64,000 bases of DNA. Source: Guyanagaster necrorhizus (Eukaryota; Basidiomycota; Agaricomycetes; Agaricales; Physalacriaceae). Under the pieces are notes generated by a model, which saw only the letters and a list, made by a program, of their open reading frames with translations, was not told the DNA's origin and ran no database searches. Positions within the stretch are counted from its first letter, which is position 1. Each line of letters opens with the position of its first letter. The translations under genes were made by a program, and so were the position numbers. Positions 12,605-25,696 of this stretch are shown one piece after another. Location of the stretch: assembly GCF_019112545.1 (NCBI RefSeq), contig NW_025064887.1:561257-625256 (forward strand), given 5' to 3'.

Positions 12605-13119
12605 TGTTAAGCCCAAATTCCATATGACTATCAATATGTGATAAACTGTTCAGAATCTCACACTTCAGGTTAGACTGACAGAGTTCACTGATGTGTCAAT
12701 AGAGTTGTATAGTCAAGATGTTGCAAGTCACTTGAGAGTAGATGGTGAAGAATAAACTTTAGCTTAATGCTGGAGTTACTACAGCAAAAACTATGCTACT
12801 TAAATACTGTTCTGTTATTAGGCTATTAATAGAAGTTCACAAAAGATATTGTCTGTCATAGAGCTGTTACTCCTGCTGTTGCCAGGCTCTCCACAAAAGC
12901 TGTTGTCTTGCTGTTGTGCTGTTACTGCTGCACTGCAATTAAATGACAAAAGGAGTATTGTCTCTCTCTTCACAGCACACAGCAGTGCAATAAGACAATG
13001 ACCAACTGGGTTGCTGACTAAACCCTCCCATGGTCCTAAGCACTGGCCTAAGTGCTCTGACTAAGCAGAAATAGGGGTTATCTAAAGAAAAGGAAAAGAA
13101 ATAAGGAAAAATCATAACA
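12605..13119 (-). repeat. 5' LTR of gypsy B (515 bp)
   Basis: TGTTAAGCCC at the left and ATCATAACA at the right define the ends. It contains a TATA-like element (minus strand GTATTTAAGTAG) and the covarying transcript-start segment at 12759-12771. Same LTR family as C, G and O. Confidence 0.88.
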
Positions 13120-14412
13120 AGCAGGCTGTGAAGCTAGAGTCCTTCCTTTAAAGTATGCATAGCAGCCACATACTCTGATTCTGTGGTTGAGAGCAAGACA
13201 ATTGCCTGCTTCTTAGATGACCATGAGACAGCTTCATCATTTAACATGAAAGAATATCCAGTAATAGCATGTCTATTCTCAGCCATCCTTCCATCTGCAT
13301 CCATATATTCTTGCAAAACTATCTCATTTCCTTCAAATGTCAACCAGTAGTCCCTCATGCTCTTCAGATACTTGAAGATGAGCTTTACAGCTCTCCAATG
13401 AGCTTCTACAGGCACTAATGAAAATTTTAAGATGGTTACTATTGCAGATATGATATCAGAGTGAGTCCCAAGCATAATCCAGATCAAGAAACCCACAGAC
13501 TCTCTGTAAGAGATGTCTCTCATATCTGCAATCTCCTGGATAGAGGCTGATGCAGAAAAAGAAGACAAGTGGAGATTAGTGCCCATTAGCATGAATACTG
13601 GCTTGAGATTCTTGAAGCTATGGAAATAAATGATGGCATTGATATATGAGCATTGTGAGAGAGAAATGGAGCATAACTCATAGTCATGTGTGATCTTGAT
13701 GCCAAGGATCCAGTGTAACTCACCCAAGTCTGTGACCTTCATGTATTTTGCCATTCATTTCTTTACATCTTATACCAGCTGCAGCAATGATGCAGCAATT
13801 GTGCAGTCATCAGCATGCACTGCAATAACAGTCAAATTTTGATTTTTCTACTTGTAAAATACAGCCTGATCAATATTACACTGCTTGAGTTTCAACTTCT
13901 CAACTAAAATCTCAATGAGACATTGATACCAGTGATGGCCACTCTGCTTCAAACTATACAGAGTCTTTATGAGGCAGCAGACTTGCTCAGGATGAGAGCC
14001 AGACTTAGGATAGCCAAAAAGTTAGTGCATATAGATGATTTCTTCATCAATGAGCCTTTTTGTTTAAGTATGTGCCTTTGATATTGATCTGATGGAGCTC
14101 TAAATTAAGTGCAGTGGCTATGATAAGTATAGAATGAATGGATGCAAGTCTTGTGACAGAAGCATAAGAGTTAAAGTAGTTGACACTGAGAACTTGTGAG
14201 AACCTTTGTACTATCAGATGAGCCTTGAACTTGACTGTTTCTCCTTTAGCATCCTTCTTAATTCAAAAGATCCACTTTGAGCTCACAATATTTGCTTCAA
14301 CTGGTTTGTCCACAATTTCCCAAGTTTCTGCAGCCTTCAATGTTATGATCTCTTTTCAGATTGCATCTTCCCACAAAGACCAGTTAGGTTGATGCTTTGC
14401 TTCAGCTAGACT
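13120..14412 (-). mobile_element. Copia element Cop1, left fragment (RT and RNase H)
   Basis: The 3' coding part of a minus-strand Ty1/copia element. It is cut at 13119 by the 5' LTR of B and at 14412 by the insertion of Cop2. Reading resumes at 58125 with the same strand and frame order. Neither LTR of Cop1 is in the window. Confidence 0.85.
13125..14412 (-). pseudogene. Copia RT and RNase H remnant of Cop1
   Basis: RT: the N-terminal conserved part lies at about 14100-14340 (EIVDKPVEANIVSSKWIF). The active-site region reads AVHADDCTIAA at about 13795-13830, so the two aspartates are retained. RT C-terminus and RNase H occupy a 206-codon open stretch at 13134-13754, ending with STTESEYVAAMH, the usual copia RNase H signature. 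The gene is truncated by gypsy B just after this. Upstream frames hold several stops. Confidence 0.85.
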
Positions 14413-14614
14413 TGTTGCAGAACAATACAAGTCTCTGATATCAACCTTATATAAGCATAGACAGTTTTGTCCTGAGTTGATGGTTAATTGCCTTTAAGCA
14501 ATTGACCATCATACTCAGGTGAGTAGTAGTCATACATACCTCAGCATTTAAGCAATTGACTGTCATACTCAGCCTGGCCATTATTCACTGCACAAAAATA
14601 ATCTGCCTGCAACA
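14413..14614 (+). repeat. 5' LTR of Cop2 (202 bp, with internal duplication)
   Basis: TGTTGCAGAA...CTGCAACA. Compared with the 148 bp 3' LTR it holds about 54 extra bases, in which a unit TTTAAGCAATTGACNNTCATACTCAG is present twice. It also carries TATATAAG and the inverted repeat CAATTGC/GCAATTG. Confidence 0.88.
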
Positions 14615-14732
14615 GGTTATAGATTCTGCATTTTAAGGCCTATTTTGAGTTTTTTCATCTTCATGTCTTGCTTATGCTCTGCTATCTCTCCATCAGTCAT
14701 TTCACTACTGCAACAATATCACCACATATATC

Positions 14733-15564
14733 ATGCCATCCTTTGACATAATCAAAAAAGGCTTCAACAATCTAAATGCCTTTAATTATAGTGAATGGGA
14801 AGAAAATATGTCAGCCCTACTCAAAACTCACTGTGAGTACCTTATCACCATCAGCCATAATCTTGAACCAGAGTTTGCAGACCTTGAGAAGCCAATATAC
14901 CAGGAGAAGAAAGACTGAAAGAACTGGAAGGAGATTCAGATATCAGCTGCTAGCACAATCTACCTCTATTTTGATGAATCTCAGAAGGCTCATGTCAAGA
15001 GCTGTCTTAATGATCCAGAGAGGATGTAAGACACATTAAAGGCACATCATCAGCAAAGAAAACTGGTAACTCAATTTGTAGCTTACACCAGCTTCTTCAA
15101 TCTTAAGAAGGAGACAGATGAGTCACTTTCAGGCTTTGCCAGTCAGAACACTCAAATCATAAGTCATATCTGTGCTCTGTGTCCTGCTCATTTTAGCCTC
15201 CAGCAGTTAGAAGAAGAGCTTCTCATTATGGCTCTGATTCATGCACTCTCTCAGCCTGAATTTGAAAACTTTGTTACATCACTATTCCTTCTCTTTGGTA
15301 AGCTCACTCTCAAAGGACTCTGCACTACATTTCACAATGAAAAAAACAATCAGAAGCTGCATGCTAATGATCCAGCAGTCTCTGTTGCTCTTAAAGCCAC
15401 ACCTTTCTGTTCAGCTATGAATTCAGCTACTAATGCCACTGTAAAATGTAGATGGTGCCTTTATGAGAATCATGCAGAGAAAGAGTGTATAACCAATAAG
15501 TTTTCACTAAAACAAGACTATGAATGTGCTGCTGACCATACTGCTGAGAAGCATTGTTACAAGA
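14733..15564 (+). pseudogene. Copia Gag of Cop2
   Basis: Start MPSFDIIKKGFNNLNAFNY, matching the N-terminus of copia Gag (UBN2-like, with a W at the usual NYxxW position). A degenerate zinc-knuckle-like region lies near the end (CRWCLYENHAEKEC and CAADHTAEKHC at about 15450-15555). The coding sequence is cut by gypsy J after CYK and resumes at 31727. Several stops occur around 14916-15230. It would have packaged element RNA in cytoplasmic particles. Confidence 0.8.
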
Positions 15565-16024
15565 TATTATGATTTTCCTGGTTTCTTTTGACTTTAACTC
15601 TTATTTATACTTAGTCAGAGCAGCTAGTCTAGCACTTAGGACTGTGAGACAGACTTAGTCATTACAACAAGCTTAGTCAGTCATTGTCTTTCAATGCAAC
15701 ACTAATACTTGACAATGCACAAAGAATCTTTTGTAGATAGTAATGACATCTAAGGACAATAGATGCAGCAATAAGCACAGACATAATAAGTAGTTGTAAT
15801 TATAGCAGGATGCTCTATAGTATATAAGTAGGACAGCTCTCACTGGTATACCTCAGCTTCAAGCTAAAGTTTATTTATTCTCATTCTACTCTCAAGCTAT
15901 TCTATCAAAGCCTTGAAGCATTCAATCAACAAAAGCACAATAAGTGAACTCTAGTGAAAAGCTTGAACATGAAGTCACATTAGTTTATCATGTGTCTATA
16001 ATCACATGTGGCTTAAGCCTAACA
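15565..16024 (+). repeat. 5' LTR of gypsy J (460 bp)
   Basis: Starts TATTATGATTTTCC (TG changed to TA) and ends AGCCTAACA. TATATAAGTAG lies about 35 bases before AGCTTCAAGCTAA (15855-15867), the predicted transcript start. Confidence 0.9.
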
Positions 16025-16038
16025 ATTAGCTCAAAGCT
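16025..16038 (+). promoter_or_regulatory. Self-complementary primer-binding site of gypsy J
   Basis: ATTAGCTCAAAGCT directly follows the LTR. Its complement matches the LTR segment at 15855-15867 except at the central former CpG, where both copies have decayed in different directions. Confidence 0.6.
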
Positions 16039-16082
16039 TACACTTCCCTTTTTTTATACACAATAAGTGCAAAGGAAATCAA

Positions 16083-19000
16083 ATGCCATCTATCAACTCA
16101 AACTCCTCTAACTTTGATCATGAATTCTTTGATCTCTTAGCTTCTATCATTGGAATGCTGTTAGGATTATTGGTGATTATTCAGCTATGCTGAGAATACT
16201 AATTAATCACTGTCTAAGTGGTTAGACACTACTAGAAATTTCAGAACATTAGATGTATATTATGAAATGTAACCTCTGACTTACCACTCTATGACATCCC
16301 TCATACTCTCTGACCCTCCTTTCAGTCTAAGGCAGGAACCATACCCAAAGCTGGGCCTAGCAGCTTACATTCAGAGAATATTAAAGAAGAAGAGGAGCAT
16401 TGATACCTCTCTTGACTCTGATGACCAGACAGCAGAAATAGCAACTATGACCTCATGGGTTTCTGGAACCTATGGGTCCTGTCTTCTGTCTCTAACCATG
16501 AGAACAAGAATCTCTCGCAGAACTTCTTTAATGACTCACCATTCCCTGACCATTCCACTATCACAAGAGCACCCAGTATTAGAGACCATACTAGGGACTC
16601 TATTGATGCTCTTTAAGTGGCTCTAAGATCCTGAAGTGTTTCACTGCACCCAGAAGTCTCTCTCTATGCAATACTGATAGGAAGTCCACCATCCTGAATC
16701 CTGTTTAGTAGCAGAAGCCATAAGATGATTGGCACTCTGTCAGACAGAGAGGCTGTCTAACAATAAGAATGCAGCCCAGAATTGAATCATCCAGAGGATA
16801 TTCTTAGACTGAGATCTCTGGGTCTCATTTAATTATGATGCAGCAGTTTGACAGCAGCAGCAGCAACAAGAAGAATGAGCTCAGGCTGACCCTGAGCAGG
16901 CTCAAGAGGAGCTCATAGAGTATACCAGAGCAGAAGCCCAGCACACATTTGAAGAAGAATGAGAAAATCAGATCCAGTGACAACAGGAGCATAAGCAGGA
17001 AGCCACCTGTCTCAGATCTGCCTCTCCCAGTAGATATGGACTCCAAACAGAGTCCACCTGCTCTCCCTTCTAAGAGCCCAGTACTTCCACTGATCTATGG
17101 GCAGAGCCATACAGCCCTATCACTCTCAGCAAAGCTATAAGGAGGGACTATACTCCTTCTCTCTGAAGGGACAATGTCTCCTCTGCTCAAACTCCTAGCT
17201 CTAACACCACCCACTTGGATGCAGAGTCTATTCTCAACCTCTATGGGTTATGAGTATCTTTCAATGCCCATGTCTCCAACTATGCCCTCAGGCAATTCCT
17301 TAGAAACCAAATTGCTGGACAGTTCCTCAATCTGAAGTTCTATAGAAACTTTAGAATCTATTGTGAGGAGCTGATGGCAGTGCAAGCACATGGTGGCACT
17401 TAGTATGATATTGAGATTGAAATCTGTCTCTGAGTATGCACAATTCCAACTGACAGAAGTGCTGAAGCTGGATCCAGCACTCAGTCCAGCTCTCCAGCCA
17501 TAGTCAGACTGCTAGAGGAGAGCATCTTCAACTGACCTATTGATTTTCTCCTTAAGGATAATGAGAAGAGCAGCATGCTTGAGAATGATAAGAATAAGAG
17601 TAGCAGTGAAGGCCTCTACTGCCTCAAAGATTTTATGAAGTATATAAAGAAAGATGTCAATGAAGAGGCACTGAGAGAGGAGATACAAAAGAATAGAGAA
17701 AGAGAGTATCAGGACCTCTATGAGGAGGGGATAATCTTTTTGTAGTGCAATGCTAAATAGCTTGCATCATCTTTGAGACAATTATATATTAATGCAGAAC
17801 TACTGAAATGGTGAAAAATTTTACAGTATGCAGCCATAAACTCTACAGCTGACATCTATAACCAGAGACACCTTGAGGACCAACTAGCTGATCTACTGGC
17901 TTATAGGTCAAAATTCAACATTTAATTAATGTCATGGATGTCATCTATAACACTAAAGTGAGCTATTTACACAGCTCCATCCACCTGAATCTACTGAAGC
18001 CAATACTCATATACCACACTGTCCATTCAGTCCTCAGCAATCTAGCTCTCTCACTCCCAACCCCAGCCAATGACTCAGCCTGATAGACTCTGCAATCTCT
18101 GGACTAGTAAAGGGAGTTGCCTTTTTGGCAGACAACTGCCATCAGAAGAAGCCAAAGGAAGCAGTGGCAGCAAAGAACCCATATGAGATAACCTAGAAGC
18201 AGTAAACTCAAATTCACTATCTGAAATGGGGTTATTATTTACAAAGAAGCTCTCCTACAAGAGAGCTCCATGGCAGATGACAATTTCTTACATTCATTCC
18301 TCAGTCCACTAACTGACTGGCAGCATTCACTCTTTAATGAGTGGCCCAACCCAATAGACACACTCCTCAAGAATGCTGCTATATTGCAGTACAAATCTGC
18401 TCTTCTCTGAATGCCCCAACTCTTTAAAGATACCTCAGATAATATTGACCAGTTTCTTATAGACTGCAAGCAATACTTTAAAGTCTATATTGCCTACTTG
18501 GAAAATGATATAAATAAAGTCACCTTTGCAACTTTCTATCTCAAAGAAAAAGCAAAAACATGGTGAATTCTAATCTTCTCAAACTTCTATTCTACCATCT
18601 GACAGCATCATTGTTTCCCCTTTTGGCCTATCTTTAAGCAGATGTTTAATGACAAGTTTATTGATTTAGTCATCCAAGAAGTCCACAAATCAAAGATCAA
18701 GGAATTCAAGATAGGTGATAAGATGGCTATGGACTATTTCAATGAGCTGGAGCAGCTTGCTAAGCTTGCCAGAATTCAGGAAAATACAGCTGATGATAGA
18801 TGTATAGTCAAGGCTCTCAAATGAAGGGCACTAGTATCTTACATCACAATGATCTCAGCTATTGGAAAATTCATACCAAAGAGGTATGATGAATGGAAGG
18901 AACAGATCATTGAGATGTATAAAGAATAGCAATGGCAGAAGGTGGAGCAGTCTAACCTCCAGGACTATCAGAAGAATCAGCCCTCTACTTTGAAAGGAGA

Positions 19001-19283
19001 GACTCAATCTGGAAGCTCTAAAACAAGAGGATCATCAACTACTAGTATGACAATATATAGCATGCAGAAGACAGAGACAGGAAAGCCTATGGATATTGAT
19101 TGAATGAAGAAGAAAGGCAAATGTTTCAACTATAGACAGAAAGGACACATGGCAAAGGATTGTCTAAAAAGAAAGCATATCTGTGAGAACATTTATGCAC
19201 AAATAGCAGAGTTGCAGAAAGAGGCTGAGAAACTCAACATAAAGACAAAGATCGAAGAAGTAAAAGAGAGGGCTGACCAGTAA
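16083..19283 (+). pseudogene. Gag of gypsy J (degenerate)
   Basis: Starts MPSINSNSSNFDHEFFDLLA and continues into the conserved hydrophobic helix (SIIGMLLGLLVIIQLC). The middle is rich in serine and proline. The Gag core is at about 18410-18830 (DNIDQFLIDCKQYF, then DKFIDLVIQEVHKSKIKEF). The knuckle CFNYRQKGHMAKDC at 19119-19160 has lost its second cysteine. Gag ends at TAA 19281-19283. Unlike M, B, C, K and H, the N-terminal and core parts are in the same frame in this copy (17281-17760). Stops are frequent. Confidence 0.78.
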
Positions 19284-22032
19284 AAGGTTCTACTAGGTCA
19301 GCTAAAGAACAGAACAGTATACAAGCAGCAGTCACAGGTTGGACTAATAGTATCCTTGTAGATGCTAATATGTCTAAATTATCAGTGCATTTGAATATAC
19401 CTGACTCATCTACTACTTGTGATCTAGAGGGATCACCAGAAAAAACTCAAATGCCTATAGGCTGAACAGAGAGAGAGACTCCCACTAAATAGCTTAAGCT
19501 ATTCAACACCAAATGAATGTAGAGAGCTATCAGAGATGCAATGACTGAAGAAGCAGCAAAGACAGTACTCAAAAATTAGGTACACAAAATTAGGGCTGAG
19601 GAAGTCATAGATGAAATGATTGAAGGGATGAAAAAAGCAGAGAGATGCCAAGCCCTAGAATGGCTCAATGAGCTTCAGGGGCCAAGGAGATTTATTCAAT
19701 AAGCAAAGACCCCAGGATAGAACCTGACTATCAAAGCATAAATCAAGATTCTGACCAACTGATCCATTCATGCTATCACCATATTAATCAATAGCAGCTA
19801 TACTAGCAGCTCAATCAATTATGCTTTCATCAGCAAGTACAATCTTCCAACTTGAGTCATAGCAGTGCCTATTTCAGTATATAATGCAGATGAAATAAAG
19901 AACCAAGCCAGCTCAATTACAGAATTTATTGAATTATGACTAACAATTGGAGATTATTTGGAACAGATTGATCTAATCATCACTGATCTAGAAACCAAAA
20001 AAGTCTTTCTAGGTCATAACTGGCTGATCTGACACAATCCACTTATTAATTGGAAGACTGGTCAGATTATCTTTGTATGCTGCAAGTGTTAAAAGATTCC
20101 TGTTGAGTTACCAGACAAGAATCCAGAAGATTGCTGAGATAAGGAAATAAAAGACAGAGACACTATCCTCACTGTAGACATCCAACAGGCCCTCCACATC
20201 AGAGCTGTACATCACATCAATGATTTGGCAGCCAAGGCTTATGCTGAGAAGAAGAAAAAGTCATTTGAGGAAATGATTCCTGAATGGGCCTGAGATTATC
20301 AGAACTTATTTGAGAAGAAAAGTTTTGACAAATTACCACAATTAAAACTATAGAATCATGCCACTGAACTGATCCTAAACACTAATGCTAATTTGGACTG
20401 CAAAATTTACTCACTTGGCAATCATAAGCAGCAAGAGCTCAATAAATTCCTGGATAAGAATCTCCAGCAGATGCATCTGACCATCAAAATCCTCAATGGC
20501 CTTACCATTCTTCTTTGTCAAGAAGAAAGACAGCAAATTCTAACCAGTTTAAGACTATCAAAAATTAAACAAGATGATAATCAAGAACCATTATCCACTT
20601 CCTTTAATTTTAGAACTCATGGACAAACTCTGAAGTGCCTGATATTATACCAAACTGGATGTTCAGTGAGGATATAATAATATACAGATCAAAGAGAGTA
20701 ATGAGTAGAAGGCAGCATTCTGAACTAACCATAGACTTTTTGAGCTCACAATTATGTTCTTTGGACTTACTAACTCTCCCACCATCTTTCAATGAATGAT
20801 GACTAACATCTTTAAGAACCTTATTGCTATAGAAAAAGTCATAATTTATCTGGATGACATCTTAATTATGTCCAAAACTAAAGGAGAACATTGATGACTG
20901 GTCTGCCAGATTCTGGAGCTCATGCAAAAGCACAAACTCTTTCTGAAAGCAGAAAAGTGTAAATTCAAGATGCTGAAAACAGAATACCTAGGGGTCATCA
21001 TTAGTGAAGGGAGTATCAAAATAGATCTCATCAAGGTTGCTGGGGTGGTGGAATAGCCAGAACCAACCAAGAAAAAGAAATTACAATCCTTCTTGGGATT
21101 CACAAACTTCTATCAAAGATTTATCTATAACTATAGTAAAATAGTGTGGTCTATAATACAGTTAATGGGAAATGCCCCTCTGGACCTGAGGATTATCCTA
21201 ACAGACAGCATTCAATGACCTAAAACACAGGTTGGCTGAGAATGTCATCCTTGCAATACTGACTCAAAATAAAAGGTTCTGAGTTGAAGCTGACTCCAGC
21301 AAGAGTGCCATCAGAGCTGTTCTTTCTCAGAAATAAAACAGGAAGTGAAGATCAGTGGCATTCCTCTCAAAAGCATTAACAGTTATAAAAAGGAATTATA
21401 AAATACACAACAAGAAGTTGTTGGTGATAATACTCACACTAGAGGAGTGGTGGCACTGTCTGATCAGTGCAACCCAAACCTTTGAGATCTGAATGAACTA
21501 CCAGAGTCTCTGATATTTCTGACAGCCTTAAAAACTCAATCAATGACAAGCCTGCTGGGTAACAGAACTCAGTCAACATTTATACACTCTACACCATAAG
21601 GCCAGGACAGCAAACAAAAAAAGCTGATCTCCTCAGCCAATAAGCAGATCATGACCAGAGAGGAAGTGACAATGAGGGAGTAATATTATTAAAATCTGAA
21701 CACTTTTGCACTATGATTATGCCAACAGAAGAAGAGATTCACAAGTGAATCAAGAGCACCACTAGAGACAACAAGAAGTGAGACTAATGAGTGACTCCAT
21801 CTCTTAATCATGAGTAAGGGATAATGAAGAAGGGTAGACTAATCTGATATAATAGCTAGATCTACATTCCTCAAGATGAGGGACTTCATGATGAAATCAC
21901 TACCACCTGTCATGACCATGCAACTGCAGGCCACTCAGGCATTGCCAAGACCAAAAAATTGGTCCTGAGAGAATACTAGTGACCAAAAATAGATCATGAC
22001 ATTAAACAATACATCAAGAGATATAAGGTATG
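19280..22032 (+). pseudogene. Pol of gypsy J, 5' part: protease, RT, RNase H, start of integrase
   Basis: The protease remnant at about 19770-20060 has LINSSYTSSSI, so the catalytic DSG is lost. RT is at about 20270-21110; the active site IYLDDILIMS is still readable at 20848-20880. RNase H is at about 21270-21570. The HHCC zinc finger begins at about 21895 (CHDHATAGHSG) and is cut at 22032 by K, inside the second zinc-finger half (sequence KV.C). The remainder follows at 30082. Confidence 0.83.
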
Positions 22033-22489
22033 TGTTATAATTTTTTCTTTTTCTTTCATTATAAACCCCTATTTATGCTTAGTCAAAGCATCAAAAGACA
22101 AGCATCCAGAACTGTGGGAAAGCTTAAGTCATCACAACAACAGACTTCATCATGGTTCTTTGATACAACTGACACTCAATAACAAATGCACAATCAATCT
22201 TTTATATATGGTAGTGATGCTCAAGGACAATGAGCACCCAAGACAGAGAAACACACAATTAATACTTGATATTATTAGCAGACCATATACTGTATTTAAG
22301 GAGGCTCACTCTTGCTGGAAACCCCAGCTTTGAGCTAAAGTTTATAACCACCACTCTATCTCAAGTTAGTTCTTGACTTTGTGACACACTAAACCCAGTA
22401 CACATTCAGTGGACTCAGCTGATCTCTCAAAGTGTGAAGGGACATCTGTTTATCACATGTATAAGTTCACATGATGCTTAGGCCAAACA
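22033..22489 (+). repeat. 5' LTR of gypsy K (457 bp)
   Basis: TGTTATAATT...GGCCAAACA. The TATA-like TGTATTTAAGG is about 33 bases upstream of AGCTTTGAGCTAA (22326-22338). Preceded by GTATG. Confidence 0.93.
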
Positions 22490-22503
22490 ATTAGCTCAAA
22501 GCT
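22490..22503 (+). promoter_or_regulatory. Self-complementary primer-binding site of gypsy K
   Basis: ATTAGCTCAAAGCT follows the LTR. Thirteen bases are an exact complement of AGCTTTGAGCTAA at 22326-22338 in the same LTR. Confidence 0.68.
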
Positions 22504-22545
22504 TCCTTCTTCTCTTTTTCAAGCCCAATTGTGCTGAGAAACCGA

Positions 22546-25500
22546 ATGCCCCCCTCTAGCAACAACAACCCCAACTTCAACTATGAGTTCTTCAAACTTC
22601 TCGCTTTCATCATTGAAACATTGATTGGCTTATTGGTGATCATTCAGCTGTGCTGGGAATGCTATTCCATCACTGCCTGGGTTCTCAGACATTATCAAGA
22701 ATTTCAGAACATTCAGCATATACTATGAAATGTAACCCCTGATCTTCCCCTTCATGATATTCCCGAATCCTGAAGAATAACCTACCAGCCTCCAGAAGCA
22801 GGGCCTAGCAGCATGCATCAGAGAGATGGTCAAGAAGAAGAGAGAGGACAGCATATCTCTCAACCTGGAAACCAAGACCCTAGCATCTCAAGAAGACATG
22901 GAATCTTTGTACCCAATGCCATCTCTAACCACAAAGATGAGGACCTCTTGGAGGATTTCTTCCACCAGTCCTCCTTCTTCTCTTCCATCTCCTATACCCA
23001 TGGGATTGCTGACTATGCCAGGGACTCTCTCACTGCTCCTCAGATAGCTTGAAGATCTCGCTCTCTAACTCCTCACAGCCAGCCTCACAGCATTCAGCCC
23101 TCAATCAGAACCAGCTTAAGGATGGGGGGGATCCCTCAGAATGACAAAGAATGACAATGACAGGTATGGAAAGAAACCATCTACTATTACTTCTTCATCT
23201 GGGACTTTACCATCCCCTTTAACTATGACGAAGCTGTCAGACAGAAAGAGCATAGACAGTGTGATGAGCTGCAGCCAACATGTGGCAAATCTGAGAGCTA
23301 ACATGCAGAAGAGGAGTCACAGAGGAGAGCAGCTGCTGAATATGATGAGCAGAACTGAGACTGCCAGCGAGGAGTGGAGAGAGACCAACTGGCCAGAGCT
23401 AATGTCTCCAACTGGTACAGACTCTGCCCAGAGGTCACCAGTGTACTTGCACCTATACAAGCAAACCCCTCCCACTTATCTCCCATCTTCAAAGAACCCA
23501 GTATATTATGAAGTGGAACCTCTGAGTATTGGACTGATGGCATCTGAACTAGAGGAACTCACTATTCTCTGACCCTTCAGTATCCTCCTTCCTGATGAAC
23601 CCCTAGTGCAGACTCTGCTTTTGGAAGTGATGAGTCCATTCTCAGCCATTACAGACTTTAAACCCCTGGAAATGCCCATATCTCTGCCTGCACACTCTGA
23701 GGATTTCTTGGAAGTCAGGTCATTGGACAACTTATCAATAATGACTATTGACAAAACATCTGCCTCTATCATGAGCGAGTGGAGGCAGCATGAGCAACTG
23801 GTGGCAACCGGTACGATCCCAAGATCAGCAGTCAACCCTCTGCTGCCTATGACAATACATCAGGTTCTGCAACTGCTGAGCCAAGCACTGAGTCAAGACA
23901 GCACAATGACAATACAGCCAGGAGAGAGTCTTTATGACTCACCCACTGATTCCCTCCTTGAGGAGGAAGAGGATGACAAGGCAACAGAGGAAGAGGAAAC
24001 TAAAAGCAGTGAACAACTGCAACCAGGAGGAGTCTTCAGCTACAGACTACTCAAGTCGACAGACGAAAAAGAACTAGAGCTGGAAATAAAGAAGATGAGG
24101 ATGCAGAAATACCAGGAGTATTACCTGCACAGGGTAAACTTTTTATAGCATGATGCTACTTGGGTAGCATCATGATTAGAACAGTTATATTTGAAATCTG
24201 CAACTGACGAAAAGATGGAAATCCTAAGGTATGTGGCAACTGACTATGCTGCAACTCAGTATAATCTCCAACACTTCAAAGATCAGGTCCAGAAGCCACT
24301 GGCATACCAAATGCTGATATAACCCATGCCATGATCCTCAGCCATAACTCTGAAACAGACTGTATACACAGCCCTGTCAGTCTGAAGTATCTTTTCATAC
24401 ACAGCCCCCTTGTCCCAATCAACAGCAATCCAGCAATCCTGAACTCAGCCATTGCCAAAAGAAAGGCTTACCAGCTATCGAAATCCCTGGACTGACAAGG
24501 AGAGTAGACTTTTTAGGATTCAACCCCTATCTGACAAAGCCATGGGAAGCAATACTGGAAAGGAACTGATCTGGAATGACCCAAAAGCAGTACAATTAGG
24601 ATTCATGATTCAGGACAGAGTAATTGTCTGAAAAGATGAGCTACTCTGCAGAAGCCCTGTCACCGATGACAATTCCCTCCATTCATTCCTACAACCACCA
24701 AATGAGTGGAACTGACCTCCATTCTCTGAATGGCCCAATCTCATAAGTGCATTACCTCATGATACAGCTATTCTCCAATGCTGATCTGACCTTTTATGAA
24801 AGCCCCACCCCTTCAAAAGGGCCTCTGATAACATTGATTGCTTTTTTATTAACTGTGAATAGTACTTCAAGATCTACATCAGATACCTTGGTACAGACAT
24901 GAACAAAGTCATCTTTACTGCCTCCTATCCTGAGGAAAAGGCCAAAACATAGTGGATCCTTATCTCCTCTAACTTCCGATCAACAATCAGGGGACATTAC
25001 TGATACCCCTCATGGCTGGTGTTCAAATAAATGTTAAATGACAAATTGATTGATCTGGCAGTTCAGGAAATTCACAAGCAAAAGATCAAAGAGTATAAGA
25101 TGGGAGATAAAGTGGCAACAGACTATTTTGACAAGCTAGAATGCCTCACCAAGCTCACTGGAATCTGAGAGGACACCACCAACAATAGACACATGATCGA
25201 GGCCCTCAAGTGAGGAGTCTCTCCTTTGTATATAATAATGATTTCCACTATTGGCATCAAAATATTGATGCCCAACAGATATGATGAGTAGAAAGAGCGA
25301 ATCATCGAAATGTACAAGGAACAACAAAGACAGAAAGCGGAATCAACGACATTGCAAGACTATACCAAGAAGTCAACTCTGCCAACCCCAAACAAAGCAT
25401 TAGGGACAACTGTCAGGAAATCATCGGAACCCTCTACAGCCTCTGCTTATGGCTCCTAAAAAACCAGGACAGGTATAACATATACCAGAGCAGGAAAACC

Positions 25501-25696
25501 AATGGACATTGATCACATGAAAAAGAAAGAGAAGTGCTTCAATTGTGGACAGAAGGAGCACATGGTGAAAGACTGTCCAAAGAAAAAACAAACCTGAGAA
25601 GACATCCATGTGCAAATTGCTGACTTACAGAAGGAGGAAGAGGAACTTGGTGCAGAAACAAAGGTTGAGGAAGTAAAAGGTGAGGCCAGCCAGTGA
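22546..25696 (+). pseudogene. Gag of gypsy K (degenerate)
   Basis: Begins MPPSSNNNPNFNYEFFKLLA, continues into a hydrophobic helix (FIIETLIGLLVIIQLCW), then RHYQEFQNIQ. A conserved motif WDFTIPFNYDEAVRQ at about 23205-23250 equals WDLAIPFDYDEAV in M. The frame then shifts by +1: the remainder is open at 23606-24148 with SLYDSPTDSLLEEEED and a coiled, charged EIKKMRMQKYQEYY. The Gag core is at about 24820-25190. The intact CCHC knuckle CFNCGQKEHMVKDC is at about 25534-25575. Gag ends with TGA 25694-25696, overlapping the pol frame by four bases (GTGA). Confidence 0.82.

Larger units (their letters stand above)
12252..13119 (-). mobile_element. Gypsy element B, 5' LTR and Gag start
   Basis: The 5' end of minus-strand gypsy B: LTR 12605-13119, primer-binding site, and the first 100 codons of gag up to the point where C inserted. 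The right flank at 13120-13124 is AGCAG, inside Cop1 coding sequence, so B inserted into Cop1. The matching duplication is off the left edge. Confidence 0.87.
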
